A DNA stretch of 64,000 nt, taken from the NCBI GenBank assembly GCA_026119935.1, contig JALRMH010000037.1:248001-312000 (forward strand), given 5' to 3'. A model generated the notes under the pieces. The model was given only the letters and a program-made list of their open reading frames with translations, was not told where the DNA came from and did not search any database. Source of the stretch: Endothia cerciana. Its lineage: Eukaryota > Ascomycota > Sordariomycetes > Diaporthales > Cryphonectriaceae. The position numbers were made by a program, and so were the translations under genes. The stretch's first letter is position 1. Each line of letters opens with the position of its first letter. Below, piece by piece: positions 10,952 through 21,770 of the stretch.

Positions 10952-11150
10952 GTGATGTATAAGTCAATAGGAACATGGATCTCCCACATGGAGAAGGAGC
11001 ACGCCAAAGACCTGTGGACCTGCATGCACTCGAGTCACAAGCCAGCTATGGACTTCTCCTCGAAGACTGACTTCGTGCAACACATGCTCAGCATACGTGG
11101 AGATGAAGTGGCCGAAGGAGATGGCCTCCCATTCAGACCGTAGCCCAGAA
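10952..11150 (+). pseudogene. Remnant of a C2H2-type fungal protein
   Basis: A 63-codon frame reads YKSIGTWISHMEKEHAKDLW, then TCMHSSHKPAMDF and DFVQHML. This Trp/His/Cys spacing resembles the modified zinc-finger repeat of large uncharacterised fungal C2H2 proteins. Nothing of the rest of such a gene is open around it, and its upstream side abuts the start of the protease gene on the other strand. I read it as a broken fragment. Assignment is by pattern only. Confidence 0.35.
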
Positions 11151-11325
11151 GATGATGAACGTCTCCAAGGAATGCTCTCGACTCGGGAACCTCGTGAGAA
11201 TACCCCTACGGAGGATACTCAGAAAGAGACCGGTCAGAATACCCACCTCACGGATATAGTCATGATCACTGAACTATCCCCCGGGCCCGAAATTCTTTGG
11301 AATAACATGCCACAATGGGATACCT

Positions 11326-11688
11326 GTGTGTAAGCTGCTCACCGCCTTAACTATTATAGTCAGAGCGATACTAATAGACCGGCGCAGCCCCATCTACTCG
11401 TACAGAAACCAAGGCTGTACGAAGAAAGGTGTTAAACCGCAGCAGCACGGTATCATTTACGAGGACGTCCCAGGACGGCCCCCAATGCGGGTGGAAGGTG
11501 AGAAGGATCTTGGTTTCGAAGCAATCCGTGCCAGGACGGCAATCGGCGAACCCATCAAGGATACCTCAAGGGTTAATTACGCAAAGATCGTCACAGTCGA
11601 GCACAACGTCAAGGTGATGTCTGTTGGAGAAGTCGTTCCAGACGACTGGCCGATCGCTCAAGAAGCGGTAAGAAGCTATTTTCTTTGA
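11326..11688 (+). pseudogene. DUF6590-like fragment
   Basis: A 120-codon frame starting at a GTG, not an ATG. The block GCTKKGVKPQQHGIIYEDVP, then TSRVNYAKIVTVEHNVKVMS and a closing VGEVVPDDW, matches the layout of the fungal DUF6590 domain (substrate and role unknown). The domain's usual upstream partner sequence is missing, and only poorly open sequence joins it to the C2H2-like fragment 180 bp upstream. It may be the last exon of a decayed gene or of a gene whose first exon I cannot recognise. Confidence 0.45.
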
Positions 11689-13395
11689 CCGAGGCCGTGG
11701 AGAAGGGAGGGGAGGTATCTCACAGGACGCAGCGCTATGGCAATGGTAAATGTAAAAGGAGACGGGGATGTCCGATCATTCGTGAAGCAGCCATTTCGAT
11801 TCGTGCCATATTTCATAGACATCCACGGTGGTGGTTGCCTCTAGTCTCTTTCTCTCCGTGTGCGGGAGTGAGGCGGGGAGGATGGGGGGGAGGATGGGGG
11901 GGGGGTGGGATAGTACTCATCCTCTTTTTTTCAATTTTTTCATCCCTTCTTTTTTCTTTTAACCCCCCCCCCCCGCGTTGCGCTGCCGTAGGAAGATCCG
12001 AGACATGTTCTCATCCTCCTGGAGCGAGTTCCACAAACTTGTCGTGGTGGGCCTGCTCCCTCTTCAGAAACACCTCAATTCTGGACATGGCGTGCATGGG
12101 GAGTAGTCTACAGAGGCAACATCCTACCACCGATCCTTGGACATGACCAGAGAAGCCCAAGGCGATCCCTGAGATCAGGCGTAGACAGCGCAAGGAACCA
12201 GGTCACAACCTGAGCGGACTGGGTTTATACCACCGCCCCTCTTTTGTGCTCGGGATGTGTCCCTGAACAGCAGGAGAGTGAACCCCCCCAAGCATAAGAC
12301 CTGGGCCTTCAAGAGTGTAGATGTATGTGATCCGATTGGCCAGACCAGTACAGCACATCAGCCATCTCATTGTGTTGACGGTACAGTCAGTCCAGGGAGC
12401 AGGATACCACAAGGTTCTCAGCTTCTCGAGACCGTACCGTGGGCCGTGTACCATAAGTACATATTCATGTTCGGTTTTCGAGGCGTGCCAGGATGTCACA
12501 GCGGGAGCGCCCGTAGCCTGAACCCCAGATCCCTGAACCCAGCCACGCCAGCCTGCGGGACGACAAGGGTCAACCCCGCGCTAGTTAGGTACTATGTACA
12601 TACCATAGCATCTTAGGGCGGAGGGGTAGCTTGCATCTGATACCATAAAAGGAGACACGCGCATATTTGGTGGTTTTTTGGGAGGGTTGGTTTTGGGGGA
12701 GGGGGGGGGATCGAATACGAAAACCTTGACGGCACACACAAGATACGATAAGAATGGCCAGGGGCCAGAGGGGTCCATCCAGGGTATGCAGTGTGACGTC
12801 CCACGACGACAGCGAGTGCGTATGCGGGCTGCGGGAGGAGGAGGAGGAGCTCGAGTGTAGAGAAGGTGCAGAAATAGGGTGGCGGGGCGTGCGTACATAC
12901 GGGGTGGGCTTGGCCCATCGATCAATCTATTATACTATATGGTAGAAATGAAAATGAACGGTGATGATGATGATGACGACGATGACGAGGCTCCAGCGCA
13001 GTGACCCTGCTAAACGTGGGCGCTGAGAGATGCGCTAACGAGAAGAGCCAGCGCTACTTACAGCACCATAATGGTAACTTACTGTAGGAGCTAGCTGGCG
13101 CTCCCTGGCGAAGCTGCGACCTCGAACACGAAGGCGATGGTCGACCAGCCACCAGGAGCTACATGGTGAGAGGCGATGCCAGGTCTCAGGCCCCCCCGAC
13201 CACCGACTTTTCCTCACGGCCCGTCTCGTACCACCTCATCTCCACCAGCTCGCCTATCTGCTTCTTCCTCTCCCTCTAATTTCTTTCTCTTCTTCTTTTT
13301 CGTCTCCTTCGCGCAGATCAACCCCCACATCGCCCCAGCCAGCCAGCCAGCCAGCCAGCCAGCACGGGCGCGGGAGAGGTGGGCCATCCTGCACC
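11689..13395. other. Intergenic with homopolymer runs
   Basis: About 1.7 kb with no supported gene. It contains G-rich runs at 11876-11909, a (C)12 run near 11963, and a GATGATGACGAC tract near 12961-12990. Just upstream of the next gene are (CCAG)n repeats (13337-13360) and a pyrimidine-rich stretch, both usual in fungal 5' leaders. Confidence 0.4.
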
Positions 13396-15132
13396 ATGAG
13401 CTCACCGCCCAGGCCGCGCGCGCGACGTGAGAGGGACCGCCTCGAGGAGCTCGGGCGGCGGCCGCGCGGGGGGCTCGACGGGGGCTCCAGCCCCGGCAGG
13501 GAGGGCTCTCGAGGGCCCGCCGTGCAGATGCCCCCAGCGCCCTACAACAATCATAACCACCACCACCACCACCACCATAATAACAACAACAACAACAACA
13601 ACAACACCAACAACAACAACACCACCTCAGGCTCTGGCTCCTCGTCCAGCTGCTCGGCGCGCTCCCAGCAGGATTCGCCCACAGCCTCGCCGGCGTACCC
13701 AGACTACTCCTACTACGGCCACCCCGGCGACGCAGGGGTCGTCATCCAGCCGCCGGCGCCGCCACAGGAGCAGCAGAAGCAGCAGCAGCAGTTACGGTCA
13801 CAGTCGCAGTCGCAGCAGCACCAGCAGTCGCCCAGGCGGAGGCCGATCAATATGGCTATGCAGGTTCCCATCCCGCCGCAGCAGCCGCCCCAGCACCGAT
13901 TGGTCGACCATCCCGCCAACGGCTCCTCTCGCCCGCGCTCCTCATCGACCTCTGGCGGCGCTGCCTCTGTCCCTATTGTCAACCTCAACACGGCCCAGAC
14001 AACAGCACCAGGCAGTCAGGCCACCATCCCCAGAGGGCCACCTCACGTAAACGTCAACAACAACAACAACACCGCCGCTAGCAACAGCAGGCCCTCATCC
14101 GGATCGACAGCAACAACTGCTACCACCAATACAACAACAACAAACACGACAACAGCTTCTTCCTCTCGCGACCTGCCGCCCTCGTACGCTGCCGGCCCGC
14201 AGCAGCAGCAGCAGCAGCAGCAGCAACACAGCAACAGCGGCATGGACGGAAGAGGACAGCCCCGCTCCCCTGCAGACGACCTGTTCCCGCCCAACAAGGT
14301 CGACCTCGACGCCGCCCGCTACCGCCAGTCCCAGCAGCAGCAGCAGCAGCAGGCACAGTCCCGCCGCGACCGCGAACGGGAACAGCGTGACCGTCCACCC
14401 CCAACGTCAAAGGAACCCCGCGACAGCAGCAGCAGGCGCCCATCCCAGTCCTCCAAGGGCGGCATCCCCGCGCCGGTGACCATGCCTGGCGGCCACCACC
14501 ACTTCTCCAACAACAGCGGCGGCCGCCCCGCCTCGCCCGAGTCCCTGCCCACGCCCACGGGCCTGGGCCCGGACATCCAGCGCATGCCCACCCCGAGCCT
14601 CGCCAACTCGGTCCTGCAGCCCCTCGACAACAAGATCGTCGAGTACGGCACCCTCATGGTCGAGGCCCAGGCCGAGACCGCCCGCCTGGACGAGGAGATG
14701 CGCGTCCTGCAGGAGCGCCAGCGCGAGGCCGAGCGGAGGTTCCTCGAGGCCAAGGCCAAGCACGACGACTACCGCCGCCAGTACTCGCACGTCGAGAGGG
14801 CGCTGCGGGGGGACTTTGGCGGCGGCGCTGGCGGCGGCGGTGGTGGTGCCGGTGGCGCGGCGGGCGGGGGCGCAGGGGGAGGGGGACTGCCCGACAGGGA
14901 GCAGCAGCAGTTCGAGCAGAGGGAGAGGTTCGGGGACGCGGCGCCCAGGCCGTCCATGCCCAGCCTGCATCAGTACGGCCAGGGCAGCGGCAGCGGGAAC
15001 CTGCTCCGCGGGAACAACCCGCACCCCGGCATGCAGAGCCAGAGGACCGTGAGCTACCAGAGCGACCTCGGCGACGGCGAGGCCCGCCCCGGCTCCAAGA
15101 GGGGCCGGTGGAGCAAACTGTTCGGGGTCTGA
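13396..15132 (+). CDS. Low-complexity Gln/Asn/His-rich protein with C-terminal coiled coil, function unknown
   Basis: An intronless 578-aa protein starting at an ATG preceded by a pyrimidine-rich leader. The first ~400 residues are disordered: a His run then Asn run (about 55-75), Gln runs (about 270-280 and 313-320), and Ser/Thr/Pro-rich stretches. A conserved-looking core lies at about 395-475: MPTPSLANSVLQPLDNKIVE leads into a heptad-like helix (TARLDEEMRVLQERQREAER), which should form a coiled coil. A Gly-rich loop follows, and the protein ends in a basic tail (KRGRWSKLFGV). There is no signal peptide or membrane segment. Such architecture is common in fungal scaffold or signalling proteins, but I do not recognise this one and assign no function. 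Trinucleotide repeats encode all the runs, so length may vary between strains. Confidence 0.7.
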   Translation: MSSPPRPRARRERDRLEELGRRPRGGLDGGSSPGREGSRGPAVQMPPAPYNNHNHHHHHHHNNNNNNNNNTNNNNTTSGSGSSSSCSARSQQDSPTASPAYPDYSYYGHPGDAGVVIQPPAPPQEQQKQQQQLRSQSQSQQHQQSPRRRPINMAMQVPIPPQQPPQHRLVDHPANGSSRPRSSSTSGGAASVPIVNLNTAQTTAPGSQATIPRGPPHVNVNNNNNTAASNSRPSSGSTATTATTNTTTTNTTTASSSRDLPPSYAAGPQQQQQQQQQHSNSGMDGRGQPRSPADDLFPPNKVDLDAARYRQSQQQQQQQAQSRRDREREQRDRPPPTSKEPRDSSSRRPSQSSKGGIPAPVTMPGGHHHFSNNSGGRPASPESLPTPTGLGPDIQRMPTPSLANSVLQPLDNKIVEYGTLMVEAQAETARLDEEMRVLQERQREAERRFLEAKAKHDDYRRQYSHVERALRGDFGGGAGGGGGGAGGAAGGGAGGGGLPDREQQQFEQRERFGDAAPRPSMPSLHQYGQGSGSGNLLRGNNPHPGMQSQRTVSYQSDLGDGEARPGSKRGRWSKLFGV

Positions 15133-15181
15133 CGGCGGCGGCGGCGGATGACCTGCAGCTGACGAGCACTAGGAAAAGAAA

Positions 15182-15250
15182 GAAAAAGAAAGAAGAAGAA
15201 GAAGAAGAAGAAGAAGAAGAAGAAGAAGAAGAAGAAGAAGAAGAAGAAAA
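15182..15250 (+). repeat. (GAA)n microsatellite downstream of the Gln/Asn-rich gene
   Basis: A nearly pure GAA tract of about 60 bases just after the stop codon at 15132, probably in the 3' untranslated region. Confidence 0.9.
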
Positions 15251-15751
15251 AAAGGATGGTCTGTCGGCGTTTGGGGGACCCAAGGCAGAAAGACGGACCA
15301 CGAGATGTGGTGGCTCTGGATAGGGGAAGGAGGAATGAGGGACGGTTTTTGGATGACTGACCACACATGGATACGACATAATGACCGTCAATAGACGAAC
15401 TCTTGTTTGTTATTTTTTTTATTTTTTTTATTCTTATTTTTAAAATCTTTTTTATTAAAATTTGACATGGTTGGGAATGGGGGCAGATATGTACAGGACT
15501 GGCCGGGACAGGATATGGACCGGGAGGCACAAGGATGGCATGGCAGGCTTTACGAATGAATGCATGGGTATCATATTCCCTCCCCCCCATATAAATATGT
15601 TCCTTTTTGTTTTTTTAATCCGAACCGAGACCAACCAAAAAACACCCTGCGCCGCCAAAGCATGCCCACCCACTCACCCAGCTTTGTTGTCGTCCAGCAG
15701 TCCTTCATCATTATCTCCTGTTCACACATTATCAACTGCGGAATAGACCTC

Positions 15752-15838
15752 TCAGCTGAAATAATCATCAGCCAGGTCCCGCGGGCGCGAATAGTCATCA
15801 TCATCATCATCATCATCATCACCACCACCACCAGGTCG

Positions 15839-15870
<32 letters not shown>

Positions 15871-16990
15871 ATTGCCCCAGCGTGGGCGAGTCCCTGCTCG
15901 GTCCCAGACCCCCAGCTGCCGTGCCCCTCTCGTTCTGGTACCGCCCGCCGCCACGGGAGGCCATCACCGCTGGCGGCAGCGGAAGTGGCAGCGGCGGCGG
16001 GGGGGTCATCGGCATCGGCATCATGCGGCCGCCCCCCGCCGTGTGCCTCATCATCATCATCATATCCCCCAGGCCGTACGCGGACGACGACAGCGCCGTG
16101 GAGCTGCTATAGCTCGGGTATCCGGGGGTGACCGCAGTCCCCGCCGCCGACGCCGACGCCGACGACGAGGACGACTCTTCCTCGAGGGTCGCCAGGCGGG
16201 CCCCTATCCCGCCCTCGGGACCACCCCCGGCGGCGGCGGCGGCGTTGTTGCCGTAGGGGGAGTAGGTGGAATAGGCGGTGGGCTTCGGCGCGGGCGCGCT
16301 CGCCACCGCCGCCGGCCACATGCCGCCCCCCGTCCCGGGCGGTGTCCAGTAGCTGTTGCTGTGGTTATACCCGACGTCCGGGGGCAGCAGGTCGTCCGTC
16401 GAGTCCCTGCCGTCCCTGCCACTGCCGCCGTGCCGCCGCTGCTGCTGCCGCTGCTGCTGCTCCGCGGAGGGGGGGAAGGCCAGCCCTTCGTGGGTCATCG
16501 CCGTGGGGGACGTGTCCGTCGTCATGAAGCTCCGGCTGCTGGACGGCCGGGCGGGCCGCTGTGGGGGCAGACCGCCGCCGCCAGCACCGGCGGCGGTGGT
16601 GGTCGTCAGGTCCTCGTCGTCGTCGTCGTCGTCGTCGTCGTGGTCATAGTCGTGCCGCCGGATGAGGCGGATCTCCCTGCGTGACGAGCGGGCCCCCCTG
16701 TCGCGGCAGGAGGAGGGGAGCAGGAGGCGAAGGGCGGGGAGGGAGGTGGCGAGGATGGTGAGGGTGGGGTCTACTACCGCCGCGAGGAGGACGCGCATGT
16801 TTTGTGCTGGAGAAAGGGGGGGGGGGGAGGGGTGTCAAGTCAGCCACGGCGGTTCTTCTCTAGTCTTCGTTGAGGGGATTTTCAGTCGATGCTGGTGGAG
16901 GCTCACTTGTGAAGTTGGCGTCGGTCAGGAACGAGATCTCGACTGCCGTCGCGATGGCTCCCCCGGCCGCCCTGTGGGATGGGTTATTAT

Positions 16991-17043
<53 letters not shown>

Positions 17044-18077
17044 CCTCAGGTCCTCCTGTGGACAAGCGATCATCACCATGACCACGCGCGGCCCCCGTTC
17101 GGTCACTCACATCATACCCAGGGCCATCAAGAGGCCCACGCCGGCCTTCTCGCCGCGCCGCAGCCCGCTCGGCCACACGAGCAGGAAGCCGACCGCGACC
17201 AGCGCCAGGTCGCAGAACGCAAAATATGCTATCGGTTAAGAAGCAAAAATGTAAGCCTCTGCTGATGTTGCCCCAGACGGATACACACACACATATATAT
17301 ATATATGTCCAAACCCGTCCCATCTCTGAGGGAGGAAATTGACAGATGGATAATATATAAATGCCCTTACCTTGCGCGCTTATCTGGATCGCGGTGTCGA
17401 CCCTCCTTGGCCAGCATGTCCCGCCCGCGGCGTCCTCCCACGCCCCGGACGCCGGCCTGCACCTCACCCAGTGCGCGACGACCGTGCCGAGGGCGTCCAT
17501 GTTGGCGGTGGCCATCACGGCGCACAGCGCCCACCGGGTGGTGCGCCGCCCGTTGCTGCTGAGCCGCAGGAGCGAGCGGCCGAGGGCGGACTTGCCCCAC
17601 GCCGCGCCGGTGAGGGCGAGGGTGCGCGCCACGTTGTCGAGGAGGGCCAGGGACGAGGGGACACCATCTGCTGCTGCTGCGGTGGTTGACGACGCCTGTG
17701 TCCCCAGCCCGAGGGCGAGCTCGAGAGATGCCGTGGTGGCGTAGAAGACGATGAGGGCCTTTGGACGTTGATAATACTTAGCTGCCGGCGGCGGGGCCTT
17801 GATGATTTTTAAAGCATCGGAGGGGGATTTGGGAGGGGGGGGGGGAGGGCTTGCATACCCATGCTACAAGGAGGAGGGCGTCGTCAACCACCATCACGGC
17901 TTTCCTGTACCATATCACGAAGAGCCGGAGGCCGAGGAAGACCCCAGCCACGATGGTGAGTACCCACGTGACGATGTGCGTGAGGAGGACGGCCTGGCTC
18001 TCCTCGAGGCCCCGGACGGCCACGTTGGACGGCGTGGCCTGCGCAGCGGAGGACATCTCAGCCCATAGTCGGGCCAT
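15752..18077 (-). CDS. Rhodopsin/SAT4-type integral membrane protein with long disordered tail
   Basis: Five exons joined by clean GT-AG introns in frame: 17859-18077, 17371-17776, 17111-17228, 16907-16971 and 15752-16806, giving 620 aa. Residues 1-30 include VRGLEESQAVLL, then TM1 (TWVLTIVAGVFLGLRLF) and TM2 (VMVVDDALLLVAW), the standard opening of fungal SAT4/rhodopsin-domain proteins. Later exons add ALALIV-type helices, a Trp/Cys extracellular loop (HWVRCRPASGAWEDAAGGTC), AYFAFCDLALVAVGFLLVW, and a last helix (VLLAAVVDPTLTILATSLPA), making seven segments in all. The final ~300 residues are soluble: Asp runs, Gln/Gly/Ser-rich blocks, a Met run and a Gly-Leu repeat. The start could also be the Met seven residues later. 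Function of most family members is unknown; some neighbours in metabolite clusters. Convergent with the gene at 13.4-15.1 kb. Confidence 0.8.
16989..17043. repeat. (CAG)n/(ATC)n microsatellite inside an intron
   Basis: An ATC run followed by about 14 CAG units (CTG on the gene's strand), entirely inside intron 16972-17110 of the rhodopsin-type gene, next to the 3' splice site. It therefore does not encode residues. Confidence 0.85.
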
Positions 18078-21000
18078 GTTGTTGCATAAGACTCGTCTGG
18101 TAGGGAATGTAGTCACGCAGCCTATCGTCGTCCCATTCCAGATGTGCTGAACCACGGTATCCGGTTGAGGAGCCAGCCGCACGGTGGATCTGAGTTGAAG
18201 AGGTGCGGTGGTGGTGTTAGTATACCAGGGTTGCATTTCCTCTCCAGGGACGACGGATGCTCTCCCCTTCCCTCTCTCTCAGGCTTGGCCATCATATATG
18301 GCGGCCGACCGATCATGGACGGGTTCTACACAAAACCTGGTGGGACCTGTCGCGAATAGACTTTTCAGCCTCGGGGCCCAGGAGGGAGGCATGAACTCAT
18401 TCTCCACACTGGCCGCAGAAGCAAGTTGCGAATGAGATTTCCTCGGCCGTTCCCTCCGGTCCGCGGAGGACAAAGAAGAAAGAAGGGAAAAAAGAAACAA
18501 CCCCTGCCCCCAGCGGCATGCGATAGGATCGTTGTGTGATGCGACTGGGGAGAAGGGTCTCGACGCACCATGTCGTGCGACGAGATCCTCCAGGCCGGCT
18601 TGGGCCCCCCCTCAGGATGAAAGCTTGGGGCTAGAACCCGGTGTTATCTCTCATGGAAACACATCCTGGTCTGGCGTATCACGTTCTTGCATACACTCTT
18701 TCTCTATGCCGCGGGGCGACATCGCATGGGGGGAGGGGGGGGCGCATCGGGTATCCTCGCCCAGAGAGCTCCTCTGTTCCCCCACAGGACTGGAAAGGGA
18801 AGGCCTGCCAGCATCCCGCGTGGCGGCTTTGTGAGGTGCCAGGTTACGTGACGTGGGATAGAGGGACCCGAGTAGCAGATAGATTTCTGCAGCAGGGGTG
18901 GTCCTCTTCCCTGAATGGCCGTCGTCCGGGGAAGCGAGACCCGGGACATAGCCGTTTGGACGGGTGCTGGGCATTGCACCACCTGCACACCCTCTCATCT
19001 CCATCTCGGCGGGATCGTTGTTGGTTGCGGGTCATTGTCTGGGGCCGCAGATCGGGGGGGCCGGGTTGCGGGCGCCCATATAAGTCTCACTCTAGATTGT
19101 ACTATGGTAAAACGGGCATGTGTTAATACTACATAGTATCTGGGACACACACAGACCGGGGTGGGGGGAGGGACGTTCGAATGAGATCTCTATCCACCAC
19201 TGGGCACGTCGGCATACACAGGTCTTCTGCTTGTTTACTGGGCCCCCTTTTGGTGCGGCCGGCTCCGTCCCAAGCTCTAATACCTGAAATCTGTCACAGA
19301 GATGAGTTCCTCCGTCGAATGCGGCAACGCGCCTAGAGGGCGGCTGGCTCATGCGAGGAGTTTCACAGCCTGGATGACACATCTCGAATTGCAAAACAGA
19401 TGCACTAATGCGGAGAGCACCCCCGAGCTGCTCTGGAGATCGCTGAGGCATCCTCATTGGGGCATACCTGCAGCGGATGTCTTGCCGCATGCTGGAGATC
19501 CATGCAGCCAAGAATAGCAAGTCTGCCCGTCCCGTGGAGTCGGTCTAGATCATCAGACGGTCAGAAATAGCAGAGGGGTAAGGTCAAAGGCTCGATTCAG
19601 AACGCATCCGGTACTGAGAGGTGAGCACGCTGAATAAGGAACATAAACATACTCGGCCTTGTGGGTTCAACCGTGTTGATAAAAGCCCATGTATGGCATG
19701 AGTTGCATCACTCTTCCATAGGCCGTGGCCAGTAGTTCCCGGGAAATCCCACCCGAAGACATCATCGCGGACCCTCTGCGCTAGCGTGACGCGACTGTTG
19801 GATGATATCTCGATCTGTAGCGCATAGTCATCTATGTGATATCAAACAGGGGACGTCCTTATACCGCGGGAGGGAGAAAAAAAAGTATAAACGTAAACTG
19901 ATCTACGCTGAGGACTTTGTTGATAACACCAGGGATTGAATTAGTATTGCCGCGCAGACGTCCCATTATACTGCACAGTATATTGTGGCTGGGCCAGGCA
20001 TTGATGAATGACGCCAGTGTGGCCTGAGGATTCAACGCCTCTTGCCTTCATTGGCTCTCGTACGAAAGAGAGGGGGAGGATCTCTTTACGATGGGAGGGC
20101 CAGTCTGCAAGACTTGATTGGTCACGCATTGGAAACACGTCGACTCTCTCAAGCCCTCAGTCTCATGGCTTCGCTTCGTTGAGGAATGCTGGTATTCATG
20201 TCCCGCAGGCTGCCAGGGATCGATTATCTCCGGCAGGAATACAGAGCATTTGAGAATAAGCGCGGATGTACGCCTACGGGGCAATTTTATCTTTCATGCT
20301 GTCTCACCGGCGCCCGCTTCCTTCTGAGGCTTGAAGTCTTGGTTGTATTTCATCGTCAGGGGTTAGCGGTCGATGTCCTTATCTCCTTATATTTTTGTTG
20401 CTTTGGATAGATAGATTATGAGGTCGTATCTACCTCGGAGTGTAGCCTGAAGATCTCAGGCTTGAGAAATAATTATGCTGGCCAGGAGTGCTCTCAGTAG
20501 ATGCGAGATTGATCTAGGTCGTTGGTATATGATAACATCCGCGACGTCTCGTGCGTATTGTTGTCACTCAGCAATTACACCGAGGCCTCTTCCACACGTC
20601 TTTGAGTGAAAATGTGCAAGACCCGTTTGCTTCATGGACTCTGCCCCTCCTCGATCCGGAGTGAGCACCGTTCCAGGCGTTTCTGGGCTGTGATGGTCCC
20701 AGGAGACTCGAATCTCCGTACCACGTAGACCGACCAGCTATGCCGATATCGCAGGAGAGGTTCGGTCTCTGAGATGTGGTGGACCATCGGTAGCATGGTT
20801 GCATTCTCCTGTGAGACGTCCGCAGCCCTTGAATAAAGGTTTTCCTGCCCTAGAAAGAGATTCTAATCATGCTGATGCATAACAGATTGATGTCCGCCTA
20901 CACCATCATGATGTCTTTTGCAACGTGTATAATAGAACTGGTTCTCAAATATGACATGGTCCATACATAGAATTATCTAGTTTGGTGTGGATGTGTGAAG

Positions 21001-21468
21001 CACTCTGTGGATCTAATTATACCATTGCAACTTGAGGCATCGCGAGTGGTCAGGCTGAGATCAGAGCAGTGTTCGCTGTGGCTCGGAGATACATAGGTAT
21101 TGTCGCTGAATTCACGAGCCAGAAGGTGGCAATCGGTCAGAAACAAATAGACACCCGCTTGTTGTGGGCAGAGCTACAGCACCGGGTGCGTGCTTTCGAC
21201 CCAGTGGGCTCAGCTCGTTGCGTCCATTCTATCTGTGGTCCTCCTTGAGGTGTCACTTTCAAGTCATCTTAATCCCAACGTGCTGAAAGATGGAGAACAG
21301 GAGAGCAACCCCCCCCCCCCCTGTTGCGAAGCGAGTGACTATTCGAAATGTTTCAATGGAGAAAACAGACACCTATGGGTCTCGATCGTGCCTTGGTATA
21401 GATTTGACTAGCACAAAGTGGAGTTTCCATCTACCGATCACTTCCTCCTCCTCCACCTCCATCACCAG
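18078..21468. other. Long gene-poor stretch
   Basis: About 3.4 kb with no supported gene. Open frames are short, mostly overlap on both strands and lack domains. Around 18.7-19.2 kb it is GC-rich with G runs; from about 19.5 kb it becomes more AT-balanced and carries many CTAG/TAG words, hinting at old decayed sequence. Confidence 0.45.
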
Positions 21469-21473
21469 GTCTG

Positions 21474-21770
21474 ATCAATAACTTCACGTACCAGGGTGCT
21501 GGCTGCTACGTTCAGCAGCCAGGTGAATATCTGGTCATGAATGGCAATGTGATCTCCAGTCAAAGACTGACATCAGACTACTATGTCGATCGTCGCTGTC
21601 TGAGTGGATATGATTTTCACATCCCTGAGCTTATTGACACGATTACTGGGTTTGGCAGTCAGGTCTCGTCACTTGCCATTTCTATCGACTCGTCCAATTG
21701 CGGCTTCACTTGACCCGGCAACTCCACAGAAACGTGCGGCGGATCGCTTCGCTTTCCAGCTTCCTAACCA
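21474..21770 (+). pseudogene. WSC-domain gene remnant
   Basis: From 21474 one frame reads INNFTYQGAGCYVQQPGEYL, then MNGNVISSQRLTSDYYVDRR and later DSSNCGFT, a stop (TGA at 21711-21713), and PGNSTETCGGSLRF. The spacing is that of a WSC carbohydrate-binding domain (Cys...PGNSTETCGG). Two expected Cys codons are changed: one to Tyr and one to the TGA stop. The Tyr change is a G-to-A transition, as RIP would cause. WSC proteins sit at the cell surface as wall-stress sensors or are secreted. No intact upstream signal peptide or downstream partner was found, so this is a relic. Confidence 0.55.

Noticed and set aside
14407..15024. Minus-strand frame rich in Leu/Val opposite the Gln/Asn-rich gene
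   Set aside because: Composition is the antisense of CAG/GCC-rich coding sequence; no start or splice support.
15560..16684. Plus-strand frame of 374 codons
   Set aside because: Antisense to the last exon of the rhodopsin-type gene; repeats of Arg, Val and His only mirror that exon.
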